A stretch of DNA of 64,000 bases from Purshia tridentata (lineage: Eukaryota; Streptophyta; Magnoliopsida; Rosales; Rosaceae), in assembly GCA_003254885.1 (NCBI GenBank), contig QANT01007641.1:1-64000 (forward strand). The letters are read 5' to 3'. The notes under the pieces are model-generated. The model worked only from the letters and a program-made list of their open reading frames with translations, searched no databases and had not been told where the DNA came from. Both the position numbers and the translations under genes were made by a program. Shown in pieces: positions 38,231-50,530 of this stretch (position 1 is the stretch's first letter; each line of letters starts with the position of its first letter).

Positions 38231-39705
38231 TTAACAGTAGAACATTACCCTCTTCACATTCTCCTTGAGAGCAGGTAAAGGCCTCACAGCAGCATTTACA
38301 GCAACCGGTGCCCGAGTGCTCCATGAACCAGCTCCTCCACCCCCAAACCCATGTCCAGTATTCGCACCACTTGTCACTGACCCACCTTCTGAGGTATGTG
38401 GTTCCAAATAGAAACGGGCTCGAAATGCAGCAAGATGTGCGTAGTATGCAGGGGGCACTGCCAAATTGCAACACTCATCAATTTCACAATTTACCACTAG
38501 TTACCACAAAACAAGCATAAAATACAAATGCCTGAGACATAGCATGTGTGTTTCACTGTTTTGTCATTTGTGTGTGTGTGTATGCGCGAGAGAGAGAGAG
38601 AGAAGAGAGGGGGGAGGGGCTCACCAACGGAAACAGAACGCGTGCACCTTGCATATCTGCATTAGTTAAACACAATCAGCTCATTAGCCCATGAAGAACA
38701 AAAATAAAACAATGAAAGGGTGCACAATCTTTACAAGGAAACTAACATGAGCTGAAAACTTACGTATAGCAAAGGTTATTTGTAAGGGACTGCAACCCAT
38801 CAGCTGAAAACTTGTTCTCATCCCATAGCACATGATAATGAGCTGGACGACTAGTGCCCTGTTTGACATGATGGCAACCGAGTTAAGAGCACTCCACCAC
38901 ATCTTCATAAAGTATATAAAAAAAACAATTAACAATCACTACCTGAATTCCAGCATGGCTGCACAAGTAGAAGTCAAATTCAGTTGGATGACAGATTTTG
39001 GAGTCTACAACAGTACCTGTAAAATTAATGGAAAAGTGTTTTACATCACATGTATAAATTATGAAATAATTGCAAAAAATTAAAAAATAAACCTTTAATA
39101 CCAGGTAATATATTTCCACTTCTGTCAACTGCTCTGGAATCAGAATGGTTGTTGGCAAACAACCTGGTATGATGGCGCTTCTGAACCACAACGAAAGTCA
39201 CAGGAGGCTGATAGTCAGGCTCCAAAGAGGCACATGCCTGAATTAAGATGAAAAAGAAACATACAAAGATGATAAAGTGATTGGCTAAGGTTTATCAATT
39301 TCCAGAAAAGGATGCAAAACAAAAGGAAATAACAATATATAACTCAAACTGGAGAATGTGATAGTCTACAAAAGTAGATTTACTTTACGAATGGCGTCAA
39401 GTTCATACAGCAAAACTTGATAAAACTGCCCTTCACTGACACCATCCCTGCAGAGAATAAAGATATATCATCAGATAAGAAAAAAACCACAAGTAGGCAA
39501 CGCAAGCAAAATGTAAGACCATGCCTGTAAAATATGATGCGTTCAGGTTTTTGCCGAGTTGATCTACGGAAAGATATGAGCAGTTCCCTGTATTCAAAAA
39601 AATAAATATAACTCAATCCTACTACCCAACAAAAAAGTTGTATTAAAAAAATAACTAAAACATTCATGCCCACCACAGCCACATACTAGAAGAACCTAAA
39701 TATGC

Positions 39706-39749
<44 letters not shown>

Positions 39750-42700
39750 GGGAGAGAGTTTTACTTGATCATGCCACCAGTCATTGTCCCTTTTACTGGA
39801 TCCTCCCATGTTTTGAACAAATCTTGGATGAGTTCCTGTCGATGGGTTTGAGCAGAAACCAAACCAGCATACTTCGTAATTTCAGGCCAATCTTGAGAAG
39901 CCACAACCTGAGTTTTAAATAATAATTTTGAAGCAGTCAAACCCTACTCTGGGAGGAAAAAGTTAACATAATATGCAAGCTAAAGCACATATGTATATTC
40001 AGTAACGCACAGCTGCAATTGATGGACTTGAATCCTCTCCAGGATGAGGATGGGTGACATCAGCACCAAAAATGATGGTAGGTCGGTCACTGACTAGAGG
40101 AATTCGCCTTGACAGAGCATCAACGAGCACAGTATTCCTTCCCCCAACCTTCACATTAATCTTCAAGGTTACATTTGCCAAATACTGTTGTTTATTTGTT
40201 TTAAATACATGCTTTGTTAAACAGCACTGGGAGACAATGCCAAGATCTGTCTCACAAATCCGTTTCAAATCACCTGAATAGTAATCATGACATATGTAAG
40301 TCCAAGATCCATTGCTAAAATAATATCAAAACTTGAAAGAGCAGAATGTGGTAATTGCAGTCCAAGTTTCAGACCGTAGAGAGAGCCATTAATATCTGGC
40401 AAAATAGCAATAAGCAGGTCAATCTCCTGGCCCCGAAGTTTGGTCATGGCTTCATGGTAGCGAGTTTTTAGGGCCTTCTCCACATGATCAGGACGAGCAT
40501 TGATAGGCGGAAGTACTGGTTCTGGATTAAATTCCTAGAGAAAAATCCAACATTCATATGAGGTATTTGACATCTCAAAACTTACAATAAAGATTTAGAA
40601 GAGAATGGATAAATATGAGAGCATCAAAGGCTGCATACCATTCCAGAAATGTTACACATTTGAGCAAGTTCATGACAGAACCGACGGGCAGCAGCATCTT
40701 GCACACTCCAAGAAAAATTTATGCACATCCAATTGTTGACTCTCCCACCATTAACCATTTTCTGTAACAATCAAAAGTAGTCCAAGGAAAATGACATTCT
40801 CTCTCTTTTGAAAATTTTAAAAGTTTACTAATGAATTTAACATGAGACGATCTTGCTTTCACATGAGCCCGACTAACACACACAGAGAAGTGTATCAAGT
40901 TTTAGATAAACAAACACATGCACGAGGGGTATTAATTAAACCTACTCAACATGAAAAATCACAAAGTAGCTGCTAAATAACCACATTGCTCAACAGGAAA
41001 ATGTCACCGACCAAAAGAGCTATATTTAGGGCATGGCTGAACCAACCACCCCCTAACAAGTTACAGACATGGGTGGTAACACTCTTTACTAGAAAAACCA
41101 CTGGAACTCAAACAATAGAAGCCTTCTCATTTTCAAAAGGAGAAAGAAGAGAATATCATGTGCAACCAAATCATAAAGTTAGAAGAACCAAAATTTCAAA
41201 GCACAATCCTGACAAATATTTCCGCAACTTACATGCCACTTCAAGAGATGCAATGATTAAGGGCAGGTTTCATATTGAAGAGGGAATAAAACTCTGAAAC
41301 AGTATCTTGACTACTATAGTCTGATAGTTAAAAAGTAAATAAAACCAGAAGGCACACACCCAACCAGTGTCCAAGACCATTATTTTTCCATAATCAACTT
41401 GACAAGAAGCCATATAACCTTCCTAAATTTCTAATGATCACCTCATTTTTTTTTAGAATATTGATCACCTCATTGAAGCATAATATCAGGGCGAGGCCTT
41501 TCACTTTCCCTTCCACTCCCTTGAACCCCAAAAGAAACAAAATGGAATTGAGAAAATAAATAAATAAATAATCTTGCAAACACAATGTTTCTCGAACCCA
41601 TCGCTTTCCTTCTAGGCTAGTGCTACTGCATTAACAGGAATTCTTAACTTCTCCATCACAGGGAAACTAAAGTACTCATGTAGCACAAAGTGGATAAAAG
41701 GTTTCACTTGAAGCGGCCAAATTAATTGGGTACATATACATATATATACAAATGGATATCAAGCTTCATGTGTTCATATATTGTAAGGGTATTCTGCAAA
41801 ACAAAACCATGAGTTTATGCAAAAGATACCTTGTTCATCATGTTCCATTGTCCGACTCGAGGCAGGCAATCCTTTTCTCTACCTGTATCATGGTATTTAA
41901 GCTGCATGACACAAGGTTCAATACTTAATTACCATCAATATAGTGAAACAAAGGGTAGTACCAAAAGTTTGAAAAACTACTAGACAGCAGAAATTTACAG
42001 ATATTTTACCCTTGGTGGGGGAAGAATGCGGGCTTCAACCAAAGTGAGATTCTCACTAATTTTAATTCCAAACTCCTTAGCATAAGGATCTTCATGGTAA
42101 GCATTTTGACGAACTGTCTGAAGAGTGAAAATTTTGAACCACTTTCAACCAGCACATATCAAGAGTATAAATCAACAAAGGGAAAAAACAACAACTAGAA
42201 GAAACTGGCATCTTTAACAATTTGACATTTTCAAGATTTTCCAAGCAATCTTAATGAATTTTTTGACCAAATTACCATCGAAGAAAAAAGAAAAACAGAA
42301 AAAAAGTGTAGGAAACCGATCAATTACAGAAATAAACCAGTTACGACATGCAAGTTGTTCAAAAGCATAATATCCGAAAGACACTCTTATGTCCATTCCC
42401 CAATCACTAATTGGAAAGGTAATTATAACTGATATAGAACGATATCCCAAGGACTGTTAAAAAGCATATGAGAACCCCATTTAAATTAAACAAAAGAAAA
42501 CAAAAAGAAACAAAGATCAGCAAACCATACATGATACATAATAGAATTTGATGTAAGGCAATACAGAACATAGAAGATTGGGCAAATAAAAGAAAATTTT
42601 CACAATATCAAACCTGTATAATATCACGTTCCCTTTCTTGAGGACGCTGACAGGTCACCTTCAGCAAAGCAGTAATCTGTCTCACATTCAATCTCCTGGA

Positions 42701-44956
42701 GTACCTCTGACCCTCAACAATTTTACATACCTGAACATAATAATGACTGTCTGTTAGAGTGCTTGTCCAGTTTATAAAGGCAATAATAGCAGCAATTAGT
42801 TACCTCCATGGGCAAGTAATTTGATCGTTGTTGATTTCCCACTTGTAGACAAGGCAACTGGGTATGCTTGATAATGAAACCATAGGTTTCATGAAAGTAC
42901 TCAACAACAGACTTCATAGTACCTCTTTCATCAAGTGGAAAACTAAACAATCAAGGAACAGCGTCAGTGAAACAAGTTTTGCATGCATCTCGATATAAAT
43001 TGGTCTAATGAAAATACTCGACAACAAATTTCATAACCAGTAATGACATAAGATATTATACTTACGTTAGCTCTCTTGTGGCCTGTGATGTCATACCAGA
43101 TATACGGTATTTTCTGCGCATATTTCCACGGTGCGTAACTTCAACCTTTATTCCTCGTAGAGCCTTCTTTATCTGTTCATATAGAAATAAAATTGGCAAT
43201 TGATTTAACACAACATAAGAAGATATGGGGTAAAAATTAAAATATAGACAAATTATCGATATAATTCATCAGCAATACTGCAAACAGAAATTATTATGAA
43301 TACCAAGACAACGAACGGAGTCTAACCTTCACACGATCAGCATCAGACAATGGCCTAGATGAAATGTCTCGATTGAGAAGCTCATTGACAAAGTCAATGA
43401 CTGGAAGTGGCTCAATGAAAGCAGTAGAGGACATATCTGGACCATTGATAATTTTGTCAATGTAACATAAAACATGACAAGGCCGGAAAATGTACACAGA
43501 CATACATCCCTTGTGCAACAGTCAAGTGTATTGCTGTAAAATTTTGATTATAAAAACTTGGAAATTTAGTACCGATATTTAGAGACAGTCCCATCTGTGT
43601 TGGACGAATACTCTGATAGAATCCACGCCAACTTTCCAAACCCTCACCAAGTGACTGCCTTCTCCCCAGATCAGGGGAATAAAATGAACGCGCCACAGGA
43701 TAGTAACTACAATCAATCAACACATAATTGACTCTAGAACATATCAAATTAATGTGTGATTATTGACATCCATTGAATACACAAAGAAGATAAATATCGC
43801 ATACCTAGCAGTAGGCAGTTCCCGTAGAACAATGTCAAGAACCTGAAGGGCTTCTTGAGGAGCCTCAGGTTGCTTCCCCAGCAAAAAGAGTTCTAGATGG
43901 TGCAGGTCCGCACGTGCAGCAAATTTAATCACCACTCTAAATTCTCTCTCCCTCCTACAGAAAGAAGAGAATAATATTTATCATATGGGTGAAAATACTG
44001 TATACAAAAGCTATGTAAAACACCGAGTATCCACCTTTGCCCGCCTGATCCATCATCCTCATCCATAAGTGTGATCTTAAATTCCTTTGATGAGAAAGGA
44101 AGTGGGCCAGCAGTATACAGACTCTTTCGTCCATCATAGGCAGGGAGGCGATTTCCAAGATGGGATGCCCTGTATAAGTCCACCAGCTGCTTGATCACAG
44201 CACGATTCAACCTCCGGGATGCAATGTCTGGTGTAATAGTAACCTAATAAGCATTAAAAGCAAGCATTATGAACATAGATTCAAGAATAAGATGAAAGGA
44301 CGAAGGGAGACATAAAGGGTAGAAGAACTCACATCATACTGATGCAAATCTTTGTCTGGTAATTCGGCGAAGAAGTGGTTTGCCTTGACTATACATCTTG
44401 CGCCAGTGGAGCCTTTCCCAGGCCGAAGAGGGAACCTGACAGACTTACTTGAGGCTGGAATAGGTTGAATGGCCTGGACAGGAGCAGGAGCAGATTCTTG
44501 CTGGATAGCAAGTTGCTGAAAAGGCTGTACCAAGTGTGAAGGCTCAGGTGCAGGGCCTGTGGGCAGAGGGGTGACCCCCGCAAGATATGGAGCAGGGGTC
44601 GCTTGGTGCAGGTCGGGAAATGATGGTCTGGATGGGCCAGCATAAGACGATCCTCCCCCGCGGGCATAGTTACCACCACGACCACCACCGCGGCTATACT
44701 GCTGCTGTTGTGGCATCATCCCACGGCCACGCCCACCACCATTGCCACCACCATGGCCTCCTCCTCTATGGCCTCCTTGTGGGCCTTGTGGGACCCAGCC
44801 TCTTCCTCCTCCTCCTCTTCCTCCTTCACTCTGTTGGGGTGAAGGTGAGCTTCTTTCTGTGGGAGGTTGGGATGCTTGATTACTACCCCCACTGGCTTCC
44901 TGAGACTCGGAGCTTTCACCTCCACTAGGAAGTTGAGTTCGCCTCTTCCTCACCAT
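38231..44956 (-). CDS. AGO1: ARGONAUTE1, tandem copy 2 (distal)
   Basis: This is a second full AGO1 gene with the same exon plan as copy 1. It starts at 44956 with [20 protein letters not shown], which is preferred to upstream in-frame codons because it matches copy 1. The Gly/Arg-rich N terminus is shorter than in copy 1 and lacks several QQQ-rich blocks. PAZ, MID and PIWI exons are all present, and the DEDH slicer residues are kept ([72 protein letters not shown]). The MID exon near 40640-40760 reads [20 protein letters not shown], more divergent than copy 1 ([14 protein letters not shown]). The C terminus is [15 protein letters not shown]. Its miR168 site (44599-44619) is a perfect complement. 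A 5'-UTR intron also exists, with acceptor TTTGCAG/ACATCA just before the start. Confidence 0.96.
38566..38616. repeat. GT/GA microsatellite in an AGO1 copy 2 intron
   Basis: A GT run followed by a GA run and then a G-rich stretch lies in the intron before the last PIWI exon. Confidence 0.8.
39705..39757. repeat. GT/GA microsatellite in an AGO1 copy 2 intron
   Basis: A GT run passes into a GA run just 3' of the exon that carries the Glu finger. The matching intron of copy 1 has a shorter GA run at about 30630-30642. Confidence 0.8.
44599..44619 (-). promoter_or_regulatory. Perfect miR168 target site in AGO1 copy 2
   Basis: The plus strand here equals the 21-nt canonical miR168 at every position, so the AGO1 mRNA, coding FPDLHQATP, is fully complementary. 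Copy 1 has two mismatches at the same place. Confidence 0.9.
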
Positions 44957-47900
44957 GATGATTTTCAATTCTTGATGTCTGCAAATTGCACACAGATCAA
45001 GTCATCAAACCTTAACTGATTGGAAGCTAACCCACTAAAAGAAAGCTCAAGAATTTTCAAGGAATCAAAGGCAAAAACACTCCAGACTGAAAATTGACGG
45101 CCAAATCGAGCAAACCCATATCACTGAATAAGCAAATAACTAAGCCTTCAAATACCCAAAAAGAAAAGAAAAAAAGAAAAAGAAAAAACCGTAAAAGCCC
45201 ATATGAAACAGCTCTGGGATGAACCTTTGAAACGTAAAGAGCGATACCTTCGAAAAAACTCTGGGCTCTGGGATTACCACTCACTGAGTCGGTGCCAGCT
45301 TGTTTTTGGTTGCTTCGGGGTTCTCTTTTCTCTGAAAGAGCGAGAGCGAGAGAGAGAGGAAAACTTCCAAATGATGTAGTAGGGTGTAGGATACAAAATA
45401 CAAGATGAATATGATATAGTATTACTTAAAATAACGGTATCTTTAATTTTAAAACTTGGTGATACCCGGAAGGCGCAAGCAAAGTAACAATGCCTGCTGG
45501 TACTGGTTACTGTAAGCCCCCTGGTAGGTAGGTCTTTGAAAATGACAACTCCGTCAGTCACAGTGAAAGGCGCAACAAACCACCACCACTCCTCTCTGTC
45601 CTTGTGCACATCAAATAATCAATAATAGAATACAAAACAAATTACTTTCTCTGAGCCAATAATTGCAATAAACAAATTGATTATGTCTTGGTTTGGGTGG
45701 CATTAATTGGAGCCAGTGGAACTCTAAATTTTAAATTTCTATTCTGGGAAGACACATAAAACACCATTTATTTGTAAATCATTGTTTATTTAGTAATAAT
45801 TAGAATCTTAATAATTAGAATCTTAATTATGTATGTATGAATGAAACTATGAATTCATACATATAATCAAGTTGACTTGATTTCGCAATAAATATGATTC
45901 AATTATTAATATCAACAACTCACGCATTAATACTTTCGGATTGCACATAACTTCAATTTGGTATGGAATTAAAGTAAACCTCGCATGCTTCTTTTGATTC
46001 CAAAAACAACTTCTGTTGATACCAAAAATAATTATTAATTTCAACCCGAATTTTAAAGGAAAAAAACACTTTTCAAATTTATATCCAGACATTTAACTTC
46101 TAAACTTTATTTTAAATCTATTGTACGTAACCTCATTTCTAGTTCCATTTTTTCACATCAATGCTATAGACCTAAAAGATATATATGTTAATATGTACCA
46201 CCACCCATAAATGGAATGGACCCTTCCATAGCTGTAATTTCTACCTATTCTGGGGGTTTGGATGGTGGGCCATTTATAAGAAAGAGGTAAAATAATAAGT
46301 AGGTGACCACTATATATTATTAGGTATGATTTTAATAGGCAGTACTCCAAATTAATTAGTAATCATCGACTCGTCACTTTGTCAATTGTATGTAACTTAC
46401 AGTCTAACACCGATTTTATTAGCAATTATCGACACGACACTTGGTCAATCTCTTGTAAGTTTGTAGCGTTGCTGAGTCCTTCCCTCCTGAGCTCATATTT
46501 CTTTTCTTACAGATTTATTATTCGCACAAACCACAGAATTTCAGCCTCACCATGAGTCCGTTGACCCAGAAAAAAAAAAAAAAAAAACCCCCTCACGATA
46601 AGTCCACTAAGGAGACAGTACCAAAACAAAATATAATAAAAAGCCAAAAGCCCAATAAATATAGAGCAAAAAGAAGACTGGAAAGCTCCAATCTTCTTAT
46701 TAGGCAATGCCGCGGTTTGGAGCATATAATTATGTATTTATGTCACTCTTATCCTATCAAGTTCCACGTTTACTTCATTAGTTTGTGACTAATATGGGAT
46801 ATGTAACAAAAGTAGCACACATATCAAGCAACCAATGATTCACAAGAAAAATGTCTAGGCCTTCACATCAAGGCAAACCTTATTATTATATTGGCATTAT
46901 GGAATTTTCAACTAATGCCCCAGCAAATGGAAGCCTCTCTCATTTGAAGTGCAGGTCAGCAAGCGCACAAAATGGAGAAGATAAGAGATTTATAATATCT
47001 TCCTACACAAAGAGAGGCCAAGCCAACATCAGCCCACGTACTTAGAAGCTCATTGGGATTTCATTCTTCGTACAATAATTATCATATTTAAACAGATAAT
47101 TATGGTACCTCGTTTCTTTTTCCAATCAAGTCTACATACATGAGTCCTGTAAGATGACATGGTTATATCTTATTTCTTTGTTAGTTTCTTTTGCTGATTT
47201 GGATAAACAAATGATGAAAATAGAATAGCTCACCTACACCAAATCCCCCTACCCGGTAAACTCAGAGGGCTTCTGCACTGTTCACAAAGGAGATCCTAGT
47301 ATCAAGTTCAGACTCAAATTCCAAAAAATTGGAGGTATTCTCAGTTCCTTCTTGTTGAACCTTCCCATTTGTTTGAACTGCAAAAGATAACCTTACTTGT
47401 CTTAGTAACAAGTAGACAAGATAAGAGGAACAATTAACTGCGAAATTAAGGAACTAGCATTTATGTTCTTCCATTACCCATAAAAATATTTGACTCTAGC
47501 AAGAAACACAAGCTCAAAAACAATCAAACTGTCATCGGAAGCCAATGAACAGTAGGCTCATCTGTCATAGAGTCAAGATAGCATACTCTGGAATTACAAA
47601 ACATAAATTCATTCTTCAAACTTTGAAAGATTGAAAGTAATATGCTGTGCTCATATATCACCAGTATGCCAATGATGTATCACCTGAGCCTTATATGAGG
47701 CTTTATGTGTACAAAAGGGTTCCATGGAAACAAAGATTGCAGTCTTGTGCAACAAATTCAACAAGGTTTTTATGTAGTGTATACATACAAAAATTTTCAC
47801 ACACACACACACAAGCTTTCCAATATACTGTGCTTTTGCAGGCTTATTGAACAAGTAGCCTAAAGAAACCAATTATGCAATGTAGTCATTCTTTGAACTT

Positions 47901-48052
47901 TATCTGCAACAAGTAAAACTTGTACAATGTAAATTAAGAAAGTGCTCAACTCAATTACCCGTAAATGGAAATAACCTGCCTTAGCAGTTACCATATAGCC
48001 AGTGCTGCAATGGGAAGGTTGAATACACCCATGCCCTCATGCCTCCTCTTCT
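44957..48052. other. AGO1 copy 2 leader and promoter, then intergenic
   Basis: The leader intron of AGO1 copy 2 seems to run from a donor near 45276 (AGTGAGTG/GTAATCCC) to the acceptor before 44956. A GA-rich leader at 45335-45360 suggests a start site near there. From 45600 to 48052 I see no gene; a poly-A run lies at about 46569-46587 and a CA repeat at about 47799-47813. The part just below 48053 is the PPR 3' UTR. Confidence 0.5.
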
Positions 48053-50530
48053 TCACCAGAAGTCTGCACAATTGCAAACTCCATCACTGAAATGGTGAAA
48101 CCGACTCGCATCTCTTACTGTTATCTCTCTCTTTGTAATGAGAGTGATTAACTTTATGGCAGCATGGCAATCACCACAAACCCTCAGATTCTTGGTAACA
48201 AAGATGGGTTTGCCTGGGCTCAGACTTATAATTCCATAAGCAATGGCTAGTTTCTCACTATGATAAAGAAGGATTCTTTCTTTCTCCTCTTCCGCCACAT
48301 CTTGAAGAACAAAGCTATTTTCTGCACGATATCCCAGCCTTTTCATCTCGACTAGAAGTTCCTCTAGTTTTTCATGTATATGAGTCGCTTGAGGGTGGGA
48401 CTGATCTCCACCAACAAATCCATGAATAACCCCATTTATCTCAACCCAACTGCATCCCGGACTCTTTTTAAGGCCTTGGTCCTTCTGCTTGATTCTGACA
48501 CCTGCTGCATCATCCCATCTCCCAACAGCACTGTACATATTTGATAAAAGAACAAAATTTCCAGTACCTTCAGGTCCTAGCCCCTGAATTTTCTTGGATA
48601 CTTCTTCCCCAAGTTCAATATTATTGTGGACCCTACATGCAGCAAGGAGCGCACCCCACACACGAACATCAGCCTCAAATGGCATTTTTTGGATGAAAAT
48701 GTGTGCCTCAGCCAAAAGTCCGGCACGGCCCAGAATATCCGCCATGCATATGTAATGTTCCATCCTAGGGGTTATGTTGAAATCTTGACACATAGCAGTA
48801 AACCAGTGTTTGCCTTCAGTGACAAGCCCTGAATGGCTGCAAGCAGATAAAAGGCCAATGAAAGTCACATCGTCAGGCTTTATGCCAGCTATCTGCATCT
48901 GATGGAACTGTGAAATTGCTTCCATCCCAAGGCCATTGATCCCATAACCAACTATCATTACATTCCATGAGATGATATCCCGCTTAAGCATTCTGTCAAA
49001 CACTTGCCTGCCTATATCGATCATCCCACACTTTGAGTACATGTCTATTAAGGCGTTACAAATTGCAGTGTCATTAACAAAGCCATGAACAATTGAATAA
49101 CCGTGGGCACAGGCCCCATGTTGTAGAGCAGCCAAATGTGAACACGCAGGCAAAACACCAACCATGGTTGCCAAATCTGGGTCTATCCCAGACAATTGCA
49201 TATGGTGGAATATGCGTAAAGCTTCCTTTGCATATCCATTTTGCACACAGCCTGAGATGACGGCACTAAAAGAAACTGTATCTTTTGGATTCATTTTATA
49301 AAAGAACCTGACTGCATCAATTATAATCCCACACTTTGCATACATTGAAAGGATTGTGTTGCCTACCATTGTATTTAAATCAAACCCGGATTTAATTGCA
49401 TAACAATGGACCCGTCTCCCTCTACTCAGGTCAGTTAGCTTTGTGCAAGCTCGGAGTATGCTCCCAAGAATAACTGACGTTGGATTTATTTCATTTTTTA
49501 GCACCATTTCATCAAACAACACCAGGGCCTCGCTCATAGAATCACATATAACATATGCACCTATCATTGCACTCCAACAAACATCGTTCCTGACATTCAT
49601 TGCATTAAAGATTCTCCTCGCATAAGTTATGCACTGACATTTAGCATACATATCCAAAAGCCCAGTTCCAAGGACCACATCAACAATAAAACTCCTTCTT
49701 ATAGAATAACCATGCATTGCCTTCCCTTGGCTCAATGCATTAGCTTGTGCAACTGTGGGAAGAACTGCAACAATGGTGGAAGCATTGGCGCTTGTTCCCG
49801 CTTCCTGCATTTCAACCAGCAAGAGTATAGTGTCATCATAAAGACCATGAAGCGAAAGGCCGGCGATCATAGCATTCCACGCCACAACATCTTTATAGAG
49901 CATACCATGAAACACGCTGTGTGCCTCAACCAAGTCCCCGCATTTGGCATACAAGTCAATCAAAGCGGTGCAAACATAGACATCAGAGTGAAGCCGAAGA
50001 AGTTTGGCATGTTCATGCATCTCTCTACCAACTTCTAGTGCTTGTAAACCTGAGCAAGCCTTGAGAACGAATGGGTAAGTGTACTTAGTGGGTTTAACAC
50101 CAAATTCGAGCATGCCGTAGTACAAGTCGATGGCTCGTCCAAAGGGTCCATTCCATGCATATGCTCTTATCATAAGGTTCCAAAGAATAATACTTGGTTT
50201 GGGAATTTCATCAAACACGCGGGATGCGAGCTCAACTTCATTGCAGGCTATATACAAATGGGCTACTTTTTCAAGCAAAAGAGACCTCTCCTTGATTTGG
50301 GTACTGCTTATTAAGAGACGTTGATGGATTTTCTTGCCTTGAGCGAGAGATTTAGATCGAATGCAGGATTCAAGAAGCTTTGTATAATAACAATCAAGAG
50401 AAGTGAGGGTGTTTGTTGAAAAGCTGTTTGTCAATATTACGGCTTCTTGAGTTATAAATTGTTCAACAACCTGGTGACGAGTGAGTCGTCTTGCCCACCA
50501 TAACATCTCCGTTTGGTTCCTCCGATTCAC
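48053..50530 (-). CDS. DYW-class pentatricopeptide repeat protein, 825 residues
   Basis: One uninterrupted exon encodes 825 residues, typical of intronless PLS-class PPR genes. Repeats with the P-L-S pattern are plain (NALIDMYSKCGMIDIGRQVF, WNAMIAGLSLHGLYDDTILL, VFDEMVLKNEINPTSVILG-like units) and cover about residues 50-650. E and E+ motifs follow (VWGALLAACRVHNNIELGEE). The DYW deaminase domain has YHSEKLAIAYG, the zinc-binding HSE, and CGDCHAAIKL, then ends SDGVCNCADFW, so the terminal triplet is DFW rather than DYW. Such proteins bind organelle RNA and edit C to U. The first 40 residues include several Arg and few acids, consistent with mitochondrial or plastid import. Target site unknown. 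Frames on the plus strand here are shadows. Confidence 0.95.
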   Translation of the reverse strand: MNRRNQTEMLWWARRLTRHQVVEQFITQEAVILTNSFSTNTLTSLDCYYTKLLESCIRSKSLAQGKKIHQRLLISSTQIKERSLLLEKVAHLYIACNEVELASRVFDEIPKPSIILWNLMIRAYAWNGPFGRAIDLYYGMLEFGVKPTKYTYPFVLKACSGLQALEVGREMHEHAKLLRLHSDVYVCTALIDLYAKCGDLVEAHSVFHGMLYKDVVAWNAMIAGLSLHGLYDDTILLLVEMQEAGTSANASTIVAVLPTVAQANALSQGKAMHGYSIRRSFIVDVVLGTGLLDMYAKCQCITYARRIFNAMNVRNDVCWSAMIGAYVICDSMSEALVLFDEMVLKNEINPTSVILGSILRACTKLTDLSRGRRVHCYAIKSGFDLNTMVGNTILSMYAKCGIIIDAVRFFYKMNPKDTVSFSAVISGCVQNGYAKEALRIFHHMQLSGIDPDLATMVGVLPACSHLAALQHGACAHGYSIVHGFVNDTAICNALIDMYSKCGMIDIGRQVFDRMLKRDIISWNVMIVGYGINGLGMEAISQFHQMQIAGIKPDDVTFIGLLSACSHSGLVTEGKHWFTAMCQDFNITPRMEHYICMADILGRAGLLAEAHIFIQKMPFEADVRVWGALLAACRVHNNIELGEEVSKKIQGLGPEGTGNFVLLSNMYSAVGRWDDAAGVRIKQKDQGLKKSPGCSWVEINGVIHGFVGGDQSHPQATHIHEKLEELLVEMKRLGYRAENSFVLQDVAEEEKERILLYHSEKLAIAYGIISLSPGKPIFVTKNLRVCGDCHAAIKLITLITKREITVRDASRFHHFSDGVCNCADFW

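Noticed and set aside
41581-41640. Possible SINE in an AGO1 copy 2 intron (GGGTTCGAG on the minus strand)
   Set aside because: Only one short motif and an AAAT-rich tail are visible; ends and target duplication could not be found.
48626-50324. Plus-strand open frames over the PPR gene
   Set aside because: They lie opposite a continuous 825-residue coding frame and resemble no known protein; they are antisense shadows.
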